Assembly: GCA_964519835.1 (NCBI GenBank)
Contig: CAZFLD010000091.1
Span: 1-14,535 of the forward strand
Direction: 5' to 3'
Source of the DNA: CAZFLD01 sp964519835
GTDB lineage: Bacteria; Spirochaetota; Spirochaetia; DSM-27196; CAZFLD01
Length of the DNA: 14,535 nt
Positions 7,059-13,786 of this stretch are shown in pieces. The stretch's first letter is position 1, and each line of letters starts with the position of its first letter. Below the pieces are notes generated by a model. It worked only from the letters and a program-made list of their open reading frames with translations. It did not search any database and was not told where the DNA came from. The position numbers and the translations under genes were made by a program.

Positions 7059-8276
7059 CTAGGCGCCCGCGGCTTGCATGCCTGGAGCTACGCCCGGTGC
7101 AGGTTCGGCTTCCCGTTCGGCGCCTGAAATGGCGATTCCAAAAAGAAGCGCCAGCGGGGGAAAGGCCAAGGGCACGGCCGTTAGCAACAAGACGTTGATA
7201 AACACCACGGCGGTCCAATAATGGCGGCCCAAGGATCGCCGTGCCCCACCGAGAGAGCCGTTAACCACCACCGGGAGGATGGCACCGGCAAGGCCAAGCT
7301 CAAAAAGCGCGCCGCCGTAGGCACTCATGATTCGCGTGAAGCTCACCTGAAACGCCAACGGGTTTGCCCGTAGATTCTCGAGGACGTAGCCTCGCCAGGC
7401 GTCGGTTCCGGCGGGAAGCAAAAACCGCTCGAACGCTCCCTGGAAGGAAAAAACGATGTGGAAAAAGCGGTCGTTTACGCTTCCATCGCGGCCCAGGTAG
7501 CCCACCGGATCGCGGATTAGCCTTGCAATCGCGGGAAGGCGACCCGGCAGACTCTCGCCGATGCTGAGGAAAACGGCCAAGCCGGCGATGGAGGCCACAA
7601 GGACAAGGACGCGCAATTGGCGAAAGTGGAACCAGAAATAGGCCACTAAGAGCGCTGCCAGGAACATCGCACCGAGTGCCGAGCGCGCAAGAAAGACCAC
7701 CGAACCGAGGGCGACGACAAAGGTGATCGGCCTGCGTCGGGAATCGAACAAGAGCACGACCGCCAGGAGAATGGCCATCACGATCGCATAGTAGCTTGGC
7801 TCCGGTGCAAGACTCGTAACACCGCGAACAGGGTTTGTTCGGCTGTCGGCAACAATCGCTGTGGCGAATCCGGAGATGCCCGCGTTCTGGATCAGTCCGA
7901 CCAGTGCGTATACCCAGATCGCCACCGTAAAAGCAAACACCGGTAGAGTCCGCCGTTGCACCAACACTATTGTCGCCGCGCTGATCGCGAAAAAGGAGAT
8001 GTACCCGATCAGACTCCGCAGCGCGGTGAACAGATTACGGGACCCCACAAACAGGATCGCGGACGCCACGATTGGTACAAGCATCAGCCACAGAAGCCGA
8101 GGGAGTCGAAGGTCCGGTTCGGACAGTAGTAACAACACCGCGAACACGACCGCGTAGGGCTGCGTGTCGGTTGGAATCGGAACGATCGAAATGTAGGGAA
8201 ACAGGGCGAACAGGAGAAACAGGAGCTCGATTGCTCCGAGTCTCCTTGTCCGTGTCGGGAGCGTTGCGGGAGTCAT
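7059..8276 (-). CDS. Wzy-like O-antigen/exopolysaccharide polymerase
   Basis: The 405-residue protein is very hydrophobic with roughly ten or more membrane helices. A periplasmic loop of about 110 residues (about 240-350) includes LPGRLPAIARLIRDPVG and SVNDRFFHIVFSF. GVTSLAPEPSYYA (152-164) resembles the T-S/E-P-S-x-x-A motif often seen in Wzy and O-antigen ligase relatives, and IMSAYGGALFELGLAG (316-331) resembles the late conserved S-x-x-G-x-x-x-x-E-x-G-x-x-G segment. It would join repeat units at the periplasmic face of the inner membrane. It lies between two glycosyltransferase genes and upstream of a Wzz-like gene, as expected for a Wzy-dependent locus. The C-terminal tail is Ala/Pro/Glu-rich. 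Polymerase is preferred over ligase because of the Wzz-like neighbour, but sequence alone does not separate them well. Confidence 0.8.
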   Translation of the reverse strand: MTPATLPTRTRRLGAIELLFLLFALFPYISIVPIPTDTQPYAVVFAVLLLLSEPDLRLPRLLWLMLVPIVASAILFVGSRNLFTALRSLIGYISFFAISAATIVLVQRRTLPVFAFTVAIWVYALVGLIQNAGISGFATAIVADSRTNPVRGVTSLAPEPSYYAIVMAILLAVVLLFDSRRRPITFVVALGSVVFLARSALGAMFLAALLVAYFWFHFRQLRVLVLVASIAGLAVFLSIGESLPGRLPAIARLIRDPVGYLGRDGSVNDRFFHIVFSFQGAFERFLLPAGTDAWRGYVLENLRANPLAFQVSFTRIMSAYGGALFELGLAGAILPVVVNGSLGGARRSLGRHYWTAVVFINVLLLTAVPLAFPPLALLFGIAISGAEREAEPAPGVAPGMQAAGA

Positions 8277-8292
8277 GGTGCCGGCCCGCCTC

Positions 8293-9441
8293 TCACCGGA
8301 GCCCGTGACTCGTGCTTACCGCACGGCGGTCGAACCGACGTCGTCTTTCCTCGAAAAACCGAAGGCGCTTCTCCTCGGTTTGACCAAGGTCGATAACAGC
8401 CAAGTATTTACGATCAACTATCATTCCACGTGACGCCTGTACAAAGCCTCGGAATGCCTCCTCCTGTTGAGCGTCGCCCGCGGCGAGCTTTGTGCCGTCA
8501 AGCTGAAGAAGCCACGGGTGCTGTTCCTTCGCCCGCTTCCGCCCGTTCGCCCGGGAGAACGCCGTATCGTGAAAGCCGATCACCGTCGGAAGACCCCGCG
8601 CCAGGTACTCCCGGACTTTTAACGGGCACGCCTCATCCATGCCGTTTCGAAAGAGCGCCAAGGTGCCCACGCAGACGTCGCAGGAGTCCATAATCGGCCT
8701 GTAATCCTCGGCGGTAAGGCGACCGTAGAAGCGGACATTCCCTTTGGACTTGCCTTGTGGACCTACAAGGTGATAGTCGAACTCCGGAGTCTTCTCGGCA
8801 ATTCGAAGCAGAATGTCTACTCCGTGCCAGGATAGACCCGGTGATCCCAGAAAAAAGACACTCCTCCGCACTTCGTCCGTTGGTGACGACCGGGAACGCT
8901 CCGGGTGTGCACCAAGGTCTATGCCGTTCGGCACAACGGCCACGCGCCGTTTGTCGATTGAATTCGGGAGCCGAGCCGCTATTTCGTAGGTGACCGTTAC
9001 GATCCCTGCCGACCGCTTGATCACCTGGGGCGAAAGAACCGCCGCCTCGAGGAGACGTGCGAGGTTCGCGGGCGACGGGACGGATCGCAGGACCTGAGCT
9101 CTCTCCGCCGGCTCGTCGGTGTTTATTTCACGAATGACCGGCACGGATCGGCCGACTACACTCAGGCTCCGATGAAAAAGCCCGGTCCTTGTGTATACAA
9201 GGTCGGGCCGAACCTTTTGGATGTGACGTTCTACCGACCGCCGCCGCACAAAGCGGTCCCGCAGAGCTCCTTTGGGGACAAAACGCTTGATCGCGGTATC
9301 CGAGGCCACCGTGGAGCTCGATACGGCGCAGAGCAAGACTTCGTGGCCATGTTTGCGCCAGGTGTCGCACTGGCCGATGATCTTCCGCGTGACCCCGTCC
9401 GCCTCGCCAAGCTCCCAGTGGACGAAGTAGAGAATGCGCAC
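8293..9441 (-). CDS. Glycosyltransferase, GT4 family (GT-B fold)
   Basis: This 382-residue protein starts with MRILYFVHWELGEADGVTRK, a GT4 N-terminus with a Gly-containing acceptor-side loop. It continues with VAVVPNGIDL (167-176), the usual interdomain segment, SPGLSWHGVDILLRIAEK (about 200-217) and the E-x7-E pair in MDEACPLKVREYLARGLPTV (E270, E278). It is a retaining-type transferase by family. The start is GTG at 9441, directly abutting the TAG stop of the epimerase gene, so it is likely translated by re-initiation; no strong Shine-Dalgarno is seen. The C-terminus is markedly basic (FFEERRRRFDRR), which could aid membrane association. It shares fold but little obvious identity with the other glycosyltransferase in the operon. 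Confidence 0.88.
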   Translation of the reverse strand: MRILYFVHWELGEADGVTRKIIGQCDTWRKHGHEVLLCAVSSSTVASDTAIKRFVPKGALRDRFVRRRSVERHIQKVRPDLVYTRTGLFHRSLSVVGRSVPVIREINTDEPAERAQVLRSVPSPANLARLLEAAVLSPQVIKRSAGIVTVTYEIAARLPNSIDKRRVAVVPNGIDLGAHPERSRSSPTDEVRRSVFFLGSPGLSWHGVDILLRIAEKTPEFDYHLVGPQGKSKGNVRFYGRLTAEDYRPIMDSCDVCVGTLALFRNGMDEACPLKVREYLARGLPTVIGFHDTAFSRANGRKRAKEQHPWLLQLDGTKLAAGDAQQEEAFRGFVQASRGMIVDRKYLAVIDLGQTEEKRLRFFEERRRRFDRRAVSTSHGLR

Positions 9442-10542
9442 CTAGGCACCCATGTCCGCCAACAGCTGCGCGATCATTCGCGATCCGCTGTTGCCGTTGC
9501 CGTACAGCGGCTTCCACTCCTGGGCCGGGCTCACGTTCCGGAGCCCCTGCGCAATACGATCCGGATCGGCACCAACCAGCTTATTCCACCCCACTTCCAC
9601 CGTCTCGGTCCACTCTGTCTCGTCCCGGAGCGTGATACACGGCTTGCGGAAAAAGAAGGCTTCCTTCTGCACACCGCCGGAATCGGTGACGATAAACGAG
9701 GCCTCGGTTTCCGCCGCCAGCATCTCCAGATAGCCGACAGGATCGATCATGCGGATGTGCGGGGCGACGGTAATGCCGTGCTCGGCCATCTTTTTTCGCG
9801 TTCGAGGATGAGCAGGAAAGACACATGGCACATCGTCAAACTCGTTTAGGGCGTCAAAGATGGACGAGAGTTTCGCCCTGTCGTCGGTGTTCTCCGCGCG
9901 GTGCAAGGTGAGCAGGTAGTAGGGCTTCGGCCACTTGTCCGCGACCGTCGCTATTCGATCCGCCTCGGTCTCGCGGTAGTAGTTAGCGGCATCGAGCATT
10001 ACGTCGCCCACCACGTGTACGCCGTCACGAATGCCCTCGCGGCTCAGGTTCTCTTGGGCGATCTCGGTCGGACAGAAGAGCCAGCGCGAGATCCGGTCCA
10101 CGAGGACCCTGTTTTGCTCTTCGGGCATGACCATGGAGAAGCTGCGCAAGCCTGCCTCTACGTGGGCCACGGGAATCAGGAGCTTCGAGGCGGCCAAACC
10201 GCCGGCAAGAGTCGAGTTCGTGTCCCCATAAACAAGGACCAGGTCGGGCTTCCGCTCCATCAGAATCTTCTCGATTCCGGCAAGCATTTGCCCGGTGCTT
10301 TCTCCGTGGCTGCCCGAGCCTACCTCGAGGTTCACGTCGGGTTCCGGGATCCGCAACTCGTCGAAAAAGAGCCGCGACATGTTGTGGTCGTAGTGCTGCC
10401 CGGTATGGAGCAGAAACTCATCCGTTTGCTCGGCAAACTCGGAACGGATTAGGCGGCTCAAGACGGCCGCCTTCACAAACTGCGGACGCGCCCCGACCAC
10501 CGTGAGGATCTGAAGCCGTGACGAAGGACGGGTGCCAGGCAT
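9442..10542 (-). CDS. wbpI: Non-hydrolysing UDP-GlcNAc-type 2-epimerase (WbpI/WecB family)
   Basis: The 366-residue product carries the hallmark motifs: VGARPQFVKAAVLSRLI (16-32), LHTGQHYD (45-52), YGDTNSTLAG (105-114), HVEAGLRS (127-134), PEEQNR (140-145), LLTLHRAENTDD (210-221) and DSGGVQKEAFFFRKPCITLRDETEW (287-311). Conserved Asp107, Glu129, His214 and Glu294 are all present. These enzymes invert C2 by anti-elimination and re-addition of UDP. The GARPQFVKA start resembles WbpI/WlbD, which act on UDP-GlcNAc(3NAc)A, more than E. coli WecB (GTRPE). Neighbouring wbpA-, wbpD- and wbpE-like genes favour that substrate. The epimerase family is near certain; the exact substrate is inference. It begins 3 bp after the dehydrogenase stop; the N-terminus has about 9 extra residues before the first strand. 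Confidence 0.93.
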   Translation of the reverse strand: MPGTRPSSRLQILTVVGARPQFVKAAVLSRLIRSEFAEQTDEFLLHTGQHYDHNMSRLFFDELRIPEPDVNLEVGSGSHGESTGQMLAGIEKILMERKPDLVLVYGDTNSTLAGGLAASKLLIPVAHVEAGLRSFSMVMPEEQNRVLVDRISRWLFCPTEIAQENLSREGIRDGVHVVGDVMLDAANYYRETEADRIATVADKWPKPYYLLTLHRAENTDDRAKLSSIFDALNEFDDVPCVFPAHPRTRKKMAEHGITVAPHIRMIDPVGYLEMLAAETEASFIVTDSGGVQKEAFFFRKPCITLRDETEWTETVEVGWNKLVGADPDRIAQGLRNVSPAQEWKPLYGNGNSGSRMIAQLLADMGA

Positions 10543-10545
10543 AGT

Positions 10546-11853
10546 CTAGAGCCTGTAGACCTTCTCCGAGCTTCGGCCTACGGCGTTCTGGAGGTCTACG
10601 ATAAGCCGGGCCTCTTTTTCCACACGGTCAAAATCGAATGAAGCGTGCTTTGTGGTGATGATCACACAGTCGGCGACGGCTAGCTCCCCGCCATCAAGAG
10701 AGACACTCGCGAGCTCCCTGCCCTCCGGAGTCTTAACCGTGGCGATGTGCGGGTCGTGGTAGGCAACATCTGCGCCCTTTTTTGCCGCTTCGTCCATAAT
10801 TTTGAGCGCCGGCGACTCCCGGGCATCGTTCACGTTGGGTTTGAAGGCAACGCCGAGGAACAACAAGCGAGAACCGTTGACCGGCTTTTTTTGTCGATTA
10901 AGCGCCGAGGTTATTTTGATCATCATCCGGTGGGGCATCAGCGTGTCGATGTGCCCGGCTGAGTGAATCATCGTCAGCTCGAAGGCGTAGTTTTTTGCGA
11001 TGTACTCAAGATAGAAGGGGTCGAGGGGGATGCAGTGTCCCCCGATTCCAGGCCCCGGGTAGAAGGCCTGAAAGCCGTACGGCTTGGTCTTGGCCGCCTC
11101 GATCACTTCCCAAATATCGATTTCCATCTTCCCGCAGAGAAGGGCCAACTCGTTTACCAAGGAGATGTTCACCATGCGGTAGGTGTTTTCCAGGATCTTT
11201 ACCATCTCCGCGATCCTAGGACTCGAGACGGGATGGACCTCGGTAACGGCGACACGGTAGAGCGCGAGCCCGATTTCCAGACCGTCTTCGCTCATCGCGC
11301 CCAAGACCTTCGGGGTGTTTTCCGTCTTCCAGGTGGTGTTTCCGGGATCGACTCGCTCCGGGCTGTAGGCCAGGTGGAAGTCCGAGCCACAAGTTAGGCC
11401 CGAGGCCGCCTCCAGGATCGGCAGCAAGACGTTTTCAGTTGTTGTCGGAAACGTGGTGCTCTCGAGACACACCAAAGCACCACGCCTGAGGAAGGCACCG
11501 ATCTCTCGACCGGCGGCTTCCACATAGCTCAGGTCGGGTTTCTTGAAGCGGTCGAGGGGAGTCGGAACACAGATAAGGACGGCGTCACACTCGCTTGTGC
11601 GCTTCGCATCCGTCGTAGGTGCAAAATGACCTGCGTTAACAACGGCACTGAGCTCGCCGTCGGTCACGTCGCCGATGTAGCTCAGGCCCGACTCAATTTG
11701 CTCGACCTTGTTCTTGTCCTTCTCGAAACCGAGGGTACGGAGCCCTTTTGCGGCAAAGGCCACGGCCAGTGGAAGTCCCACGTAGCCAAGACCAACAATG
11801 CCGACTACAGCTGTTCGGTCTTTGATCTTCTGCAGGAAGTCGGACTTGGTCAT
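10546..11853 (-). CDS. wbpA: UDP-N-acetyl-D-glucosamine 6-dehydrogenase (WbpA family)
   Basis: The 435-residue product has the NAD-binding loop VVGIVGLGYVGLPLA (16-30), the ICVPTPL segment (94-100), YSPERVDPGNTTW (163-175, very typical of WbpA-type enzymes), the catalytic-region Lys219 and Asn223, the nucleophile Cys274 in PGPGIGGHCIPLDPFYL, and GVAFKPNVNDARESPA (334-349) in the UDP-binding domain. It performs the NAD-dependent four-electron oxidation of UDP-GlcNAc at C6 to the uronic acid. The start is ATG 11853, overlapping the acetyltransferase stop as ATGA. The frame stays open to 12006, but those residues are Arg/Gly-rich and overlap the acetyltransferase. The usual STTYPGTTE segment reads STTFPTTTE here (133-140), a small deviation. 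The E. coli homologue WecC makes ManNAcA instead; the PGNTTW motif and neighbours favour WbpA. Confidence 0.94.
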   Translation of the reverse strand: MTKSDFLQKIKDRTAVVGIVGLGYVGLPLAVAFAAKGLRTLGFEKDKNKVEQIESGLSYIGDVTDGELSAVVNAGHFAPTTDAKRTSECDAVLICVPTPLDRFKKPDLSYVEAAGREIGAFLRRGALVCLESTTFPTTTENVLLPILEAASGLTCGSDFHLAYSPERVDPGNTTWKTENTPKVLGAMSEDGLEIGLALYRVAVTEVHPVSSPRIAEMVKILENTYRMVNISLVNELALLCGKMEIDIWEVIEAAKTKPYGFQAFYPGPGIGGHCIPLDPFYLEYIAKNYAFELTMIHSAGHIDTLMPHRMMIKITSALNRQKKPVNGSRLLFLGVAFKPNVNDARESPALKIMDEAAKKGADVAYHDPHIATVKTPEGRELASVSLDGGELAVADCVIITTKHASFDFDRVEKEARLIVDLQNAVGRSSEKVYRL

Positions 11854-12509
11854 TTGCGTGCCGTACCCTGCCCGTGCGCCGCGGCCCGGGCATCGCTTGT
11901 GGGGCCGGGGCCGGCGGCAGGCTCCGACACCACTGCCCTGTCCGCAGCTTGTTCGGGCGCCAGTGCTCCGTTTTGCTTCTGGTACCGATCCCCCGTCTCC
12001 GGACAAATCAGGTCGTCGCCGAGCTTCACTCCCGCCCTGCTGACCCAGCCGTGTTGCTTGGCCGGCGTACCGTACACAAGCGCGTATGCGGGAACGTCCC
12101 GAGTCACGACGGCGCCGGCACCGACCAGACAGTATTCACCTAAGGTCACTCCACAGACGATCGTGGCGTTGGCGCCGACGGTTGCGCCGCGCTTTATCCG
12201 GGTTTCCAGGTACTCGCTCTTCCGTTCGACAAAGGCCCGGGGGTTTACCACGTTTGTGAGCACACAACTCGGACCTAAGAACACCTCGTCTTCTACGATC
12301 ACACGATCGTAGACGGAGACGTTGTTTTGAATCTTCACGCCGTCGCCAATCTCCGCCCGGCCACCAACGTTTACGTTTTGACCCAACACACAGTTGCGCC
12401 CGATCTTCGCGCCGGACATAACGTGGCTAAAGTGCCAGATCCTTGTGCCGGCGCCCACCTGCGCGCCGTCGTCCACATAGGCCGACTCGTGGCAAAAGTA
12501 GTCAGACAC
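11850..12509 (-). CDS. wbpD: UDP-2-acetamido-3-amino-glucuronate N-acetyltransferase (WbpD/WlbB-like, hexapeptide repeat)
   Basis: The 219-residue product is a left-handed beta-helix acyltransferase. Tandem hexapeptides run from YVDDGAQVGAGTRIWHFSHV through GQNVNVGG, IQNNVSVYDRV and LGPSCVLTNVVNPRAF to GATVGANATIVCGVTLG and the closing VTRDVPAYALVYGTPAKQHGWV. The NNVSVYD...NPRAFVERKSEY stretch matches WbpD/WlbB closely. These trimeric enzymes acetylate the 3-amino group using acetyl-CoA. The start is GTG 12509, giving MSDYFCHESAYVDDG, like the family; an ATG at 12557 would add 16 Arg-rich residues inside the aminotransferase gene. It overlaps the aminotransferase stop by 8 bp and the dehydrogenase start by 4 bp. 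Residues 181-219 form an unusual Ala/Gly/Pro-rich tail. The C-terminal zinc-ribbon-like part many relatives have is reduced to one Cys (C169). Confidence 0.9.
   Translation of the reverse strand: MSDYFCHESAYVDDGAQVGAGTRIWHFSHVMSGAKIGRNCVLGQNVNVGGRAEIGDGVKIQNNVSVYDRVIVEDEVFLGPSCVLTNVVNPRAFVERKSEYLETRIKRGATVGANATIVCGVTLGEYCLVGAGAVVTRDVPAYALVYGTPAKQHGWVSRAGVKLGDDLICPETGDRYQKQNGALAPEQAADRAVVSEPAAGPGPTSDARAAAHGQGTARK
11853..11969 (-). other. Low-complexity C-terminal tail of the acetyltransferase
   Basis: Codons for residues about 181-219 encode an Ala/Gly/Pro/Ser-rich extension beyond the beta-helix and its short cap. It has no hexapeptide pattern and no family counterpart that I recall. It ends at the ATGA overlap with the dehydrogenase gene. 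Confidence 0.55.
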
Positions 12510-13692
12510 GCGCGGGGCTCGTGCTTGATTCCACCGCCGCCGTGACTGCGTCGGCAACCGTGGTGATCTCGTCGGCGGTCAGAAACGGGTGCATGGGAAG
12601 CGACAACACCTCAGCGGCGGCCTTGGCGGCTTCCGGGTTTTCTTCGCTTCTGAGTCCCGCAAACGCATCTTGGGTATGCAGCGGCGTCGGATAGTGAACC
12701 GAGGTCGGAATGCCTTTCTCCTGCAAGCTCGCACGGACGCGGTCGCGATCCGCCACACGAATTGTGTACTGCGCCCAGGTACTTGTGTTGTGGGGCAGGA
12801 CCGTGGGCGTTACAACGCCCTGTGCCTGCCCGGTCGCCTCGCTCGAGCCCGTCGTTGCCTGCGGCGTACCCTTCGCCGGTCCCGCCGGCTTGTGTGCCGC
12901 AGTTGCCAGTTTCTCCGTGTAGGCATCGGCTACCCGCTGCCGGGCGGCAATCTCCTCAGGGAAATGGCGCAGCTTCACTTTGAGGATTGCCGCCTGGAGT
13001 GTGTCGAGGCGAGCATTGAGGCCGATAATCGCGTGGTTGTAGCGACTGCGCTGGCCGTGGTTCAAAAGCATGCGCATCTTGGCGGCAAGGGCGTCGTCGT
13101 TGGTAAAGACCGCGCCGGCATCGCCGTAAGCACCAAGGGGCTTTGCTGGAAAAAACGACGTGGTTGCCAGGGTGCTAAGTGAGCACGACTGCTTGCCGTG
13201 GTACGTCGCTCCGAAGGACTGGGCACCGTCTTCCATCACCCAAAGGCCGTGCCTCTCGGCAATGGCGTTGATCTCATGTAAATCCGCCACCTGACCGTAG
13301 AGCGACACGGGCATGATTCCGACGGTGCGCTCCGATATCAGCGCCTCGATCGCATCGGGATCGAGATTGTACGTGTCCGGTCGAACGTCGGCGAACACCG
13401 GAGTCGCGCCCATAAGGCTTACCGTTTCCGCCGTGGCGATAAAGGTGAAGTCGGGAACAATCACCTCGTCGCCTCGACCAACACCAAGCGCCATTAGGCC
13501 GAGGATTAGGGCATCCGTTCCGCTTGAGCAGCCGACGGCGTGCGACACACCCACATACTCCGCGAGTTGCGCTTCCAAGTCTTTCACCGCCGGCCCGTTG
13601 ATAAAGGCGGTGGTCGAGAGTACTTCCTCGATCTCGGCCATGATCTCCGACTTGTATTCTTCGAGCTGTCGGCCTAAGTCTACGAACTTCAA
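12502..13692 (-). CDS. wbpE: PLP-dependent sugar 3-aminotransferase, DegT/DnrJ/EryC1 (WbpE-like)
   Basis: The 396-residue product is a type I sugar aminotransferase. Counting from the TTG start it has SSGTDAL (56-62) for phosphate binding, VPDFTFIATAETV (79-91), VMEDGAQSFGA (152-162) with the PLP-ring Asp155, and SFFPAKPLGAYGDAGA (179-194) with Schiff-base Lys184. The SFFPAKPLG-YGD-GA string is typical of WbpE/WlbC, which put the amino group on C3 of UDP-3-keto-GlcNAcA using glutamate. The start chosen is TTG 13692 because GGAG lies 6 bases upstream and the resulting MKFVDLGRQLEEY matches family N-termini; a TTG at 13719 would add nine residues. Residues about 264-293 are an Ala/Gly/Pro/Thr-rich insert in the usually compact segment before the WAQYTIRV strand. 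The stop overlaps the acetyltransferase start. Confidence 0.92.
   Translation of the reverse strand: MKFVDLGRQLEEYKSEIMAEIEEVLSTTAFINGPAVKDLEAQLAEYVGVSHAVGCSSGTDALILGLMALGVGRGDEVIVPDFTFIATAETVSLMGATPVFADVRPDTYNLDPDAIEALISERTVGIMPVSLYGQVADLHEINAIAERHGLWVMEDGAQSFGATYHGKQSCSLSTLATTSFFPAKPLGAYGDAGAVFTNDDALAAKMRMLLNHGQRSRYNHAIIGLNARLDTLQAAILKVKLRHFPEEIAARQRVADAYTEKLATAAHKPAGPAKGTPQATTGSSEATGQAQGVVTPTVLPHNTSTWAQYTIRVADRDRVRASLQEKGIPTSVHYPTPLHTQDAFAGLRSEENPEAAKAAAEVLSLPMHPFLTADEITTVADAVTAAVESSTSPARV
12814..12903 (-). other. Low-complexity insert of the aminotransferase
   Basis: About 30 codons encode an Ala/Gly/Pro/Thr/Gln-rich segment between the helix ending AYTEKL and the strand WAQYTIRV. Family members usually pass here through a short loop. 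A perfect small palindrome, GGGCGT-TACA-ACGCCC (12805-12820), lies at its edge. Boundaries are approximate. Confidence 0.5.
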
Positions 13693-13698
13693 AGATTG

Positions 13699-13702
13699 CT
13701 CC
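13699..13702 (-). promoter_or_regulatory. Ribosome binding site deciding the aminotransferase start
   Basis: Minus-strand GGAG with a 6-base spacer (CAATCT) precedes the TTG at 13692. No comparable match precedes the TTG at 13719, so the shorter protein is preferred. Confidence 0.55.
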
Positions 13703-13728
13703 AATTGTGGTGGCGGCAAAGCGCCGCG

Positions 13729-13756
13729 GCCTTGCCGCTTCCCGAAGCGGCAAGGC
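13729..13756 (-). promoter_or_regulatory. Strong intercistronic hairpin
   Basis: GCCTTGCCGCTT (13729-13740) and AAGCGGCAAGGC (13745-13756) are perfect 12-base inverted repeats around a 4-base loop. The hairpin lies in the only sizeable gap of the minus-strand gene run, between the oxidoreductase stop (13787) and the aminotransferase start. No U-run follows on either strand, so it is not a standard intrinsic terminator. A role as RNA stabiliser, attenuator, partial terminator or dispersed repeat unit is possible. No promoter could be recognised in this gap with confidence. Confidence 0.6.
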
Positions 13757-13786
13757 GGTGCCCGCTGCTCGGCCCGCAGGGTGGGT

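Noticed and set aside
7057..7218. Upstream extension of the glycosyltransferase frame to an ATG at 7218
   Set aside because: It lies wholly inside the polymerase gene's 3' end, adds 54 Arg/Ser-rich residues unlike GT4 N-termini, and a GTG just after the polymerase stop gives a proper start.
9172..9849. 225-codon + strand frame over the epimerase/glycosyltransferase junction
   Set aside because: It crosses the ends of two convincing minus-strand genes and shows no domain.
11854..12006. Extension of the dehydrogenase frame to 12006
   Set aside because: The extra 51 residues are Gly/Arg-rich and overlap the acetyltransferase coding sequence; the ATG at 11853 gives the family N-terminus in an ATGA overlap.
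12510..12557. Extension of the acetyltransferase to an ATG at 12557
   Set aside because: It adds an Arg-rich stretch within the aminotransferase gene; the GTG at 12509 gives a WbpD-like N-terminus.
12805..12820. GGGCGT-TACA-ACGCCC palindrome as a regulatory site or insertion scar
   Set aside because: A 6-bp stem inside GC-rich coding sequence is expected by chance fairly often; kept only as a remark on the insert.
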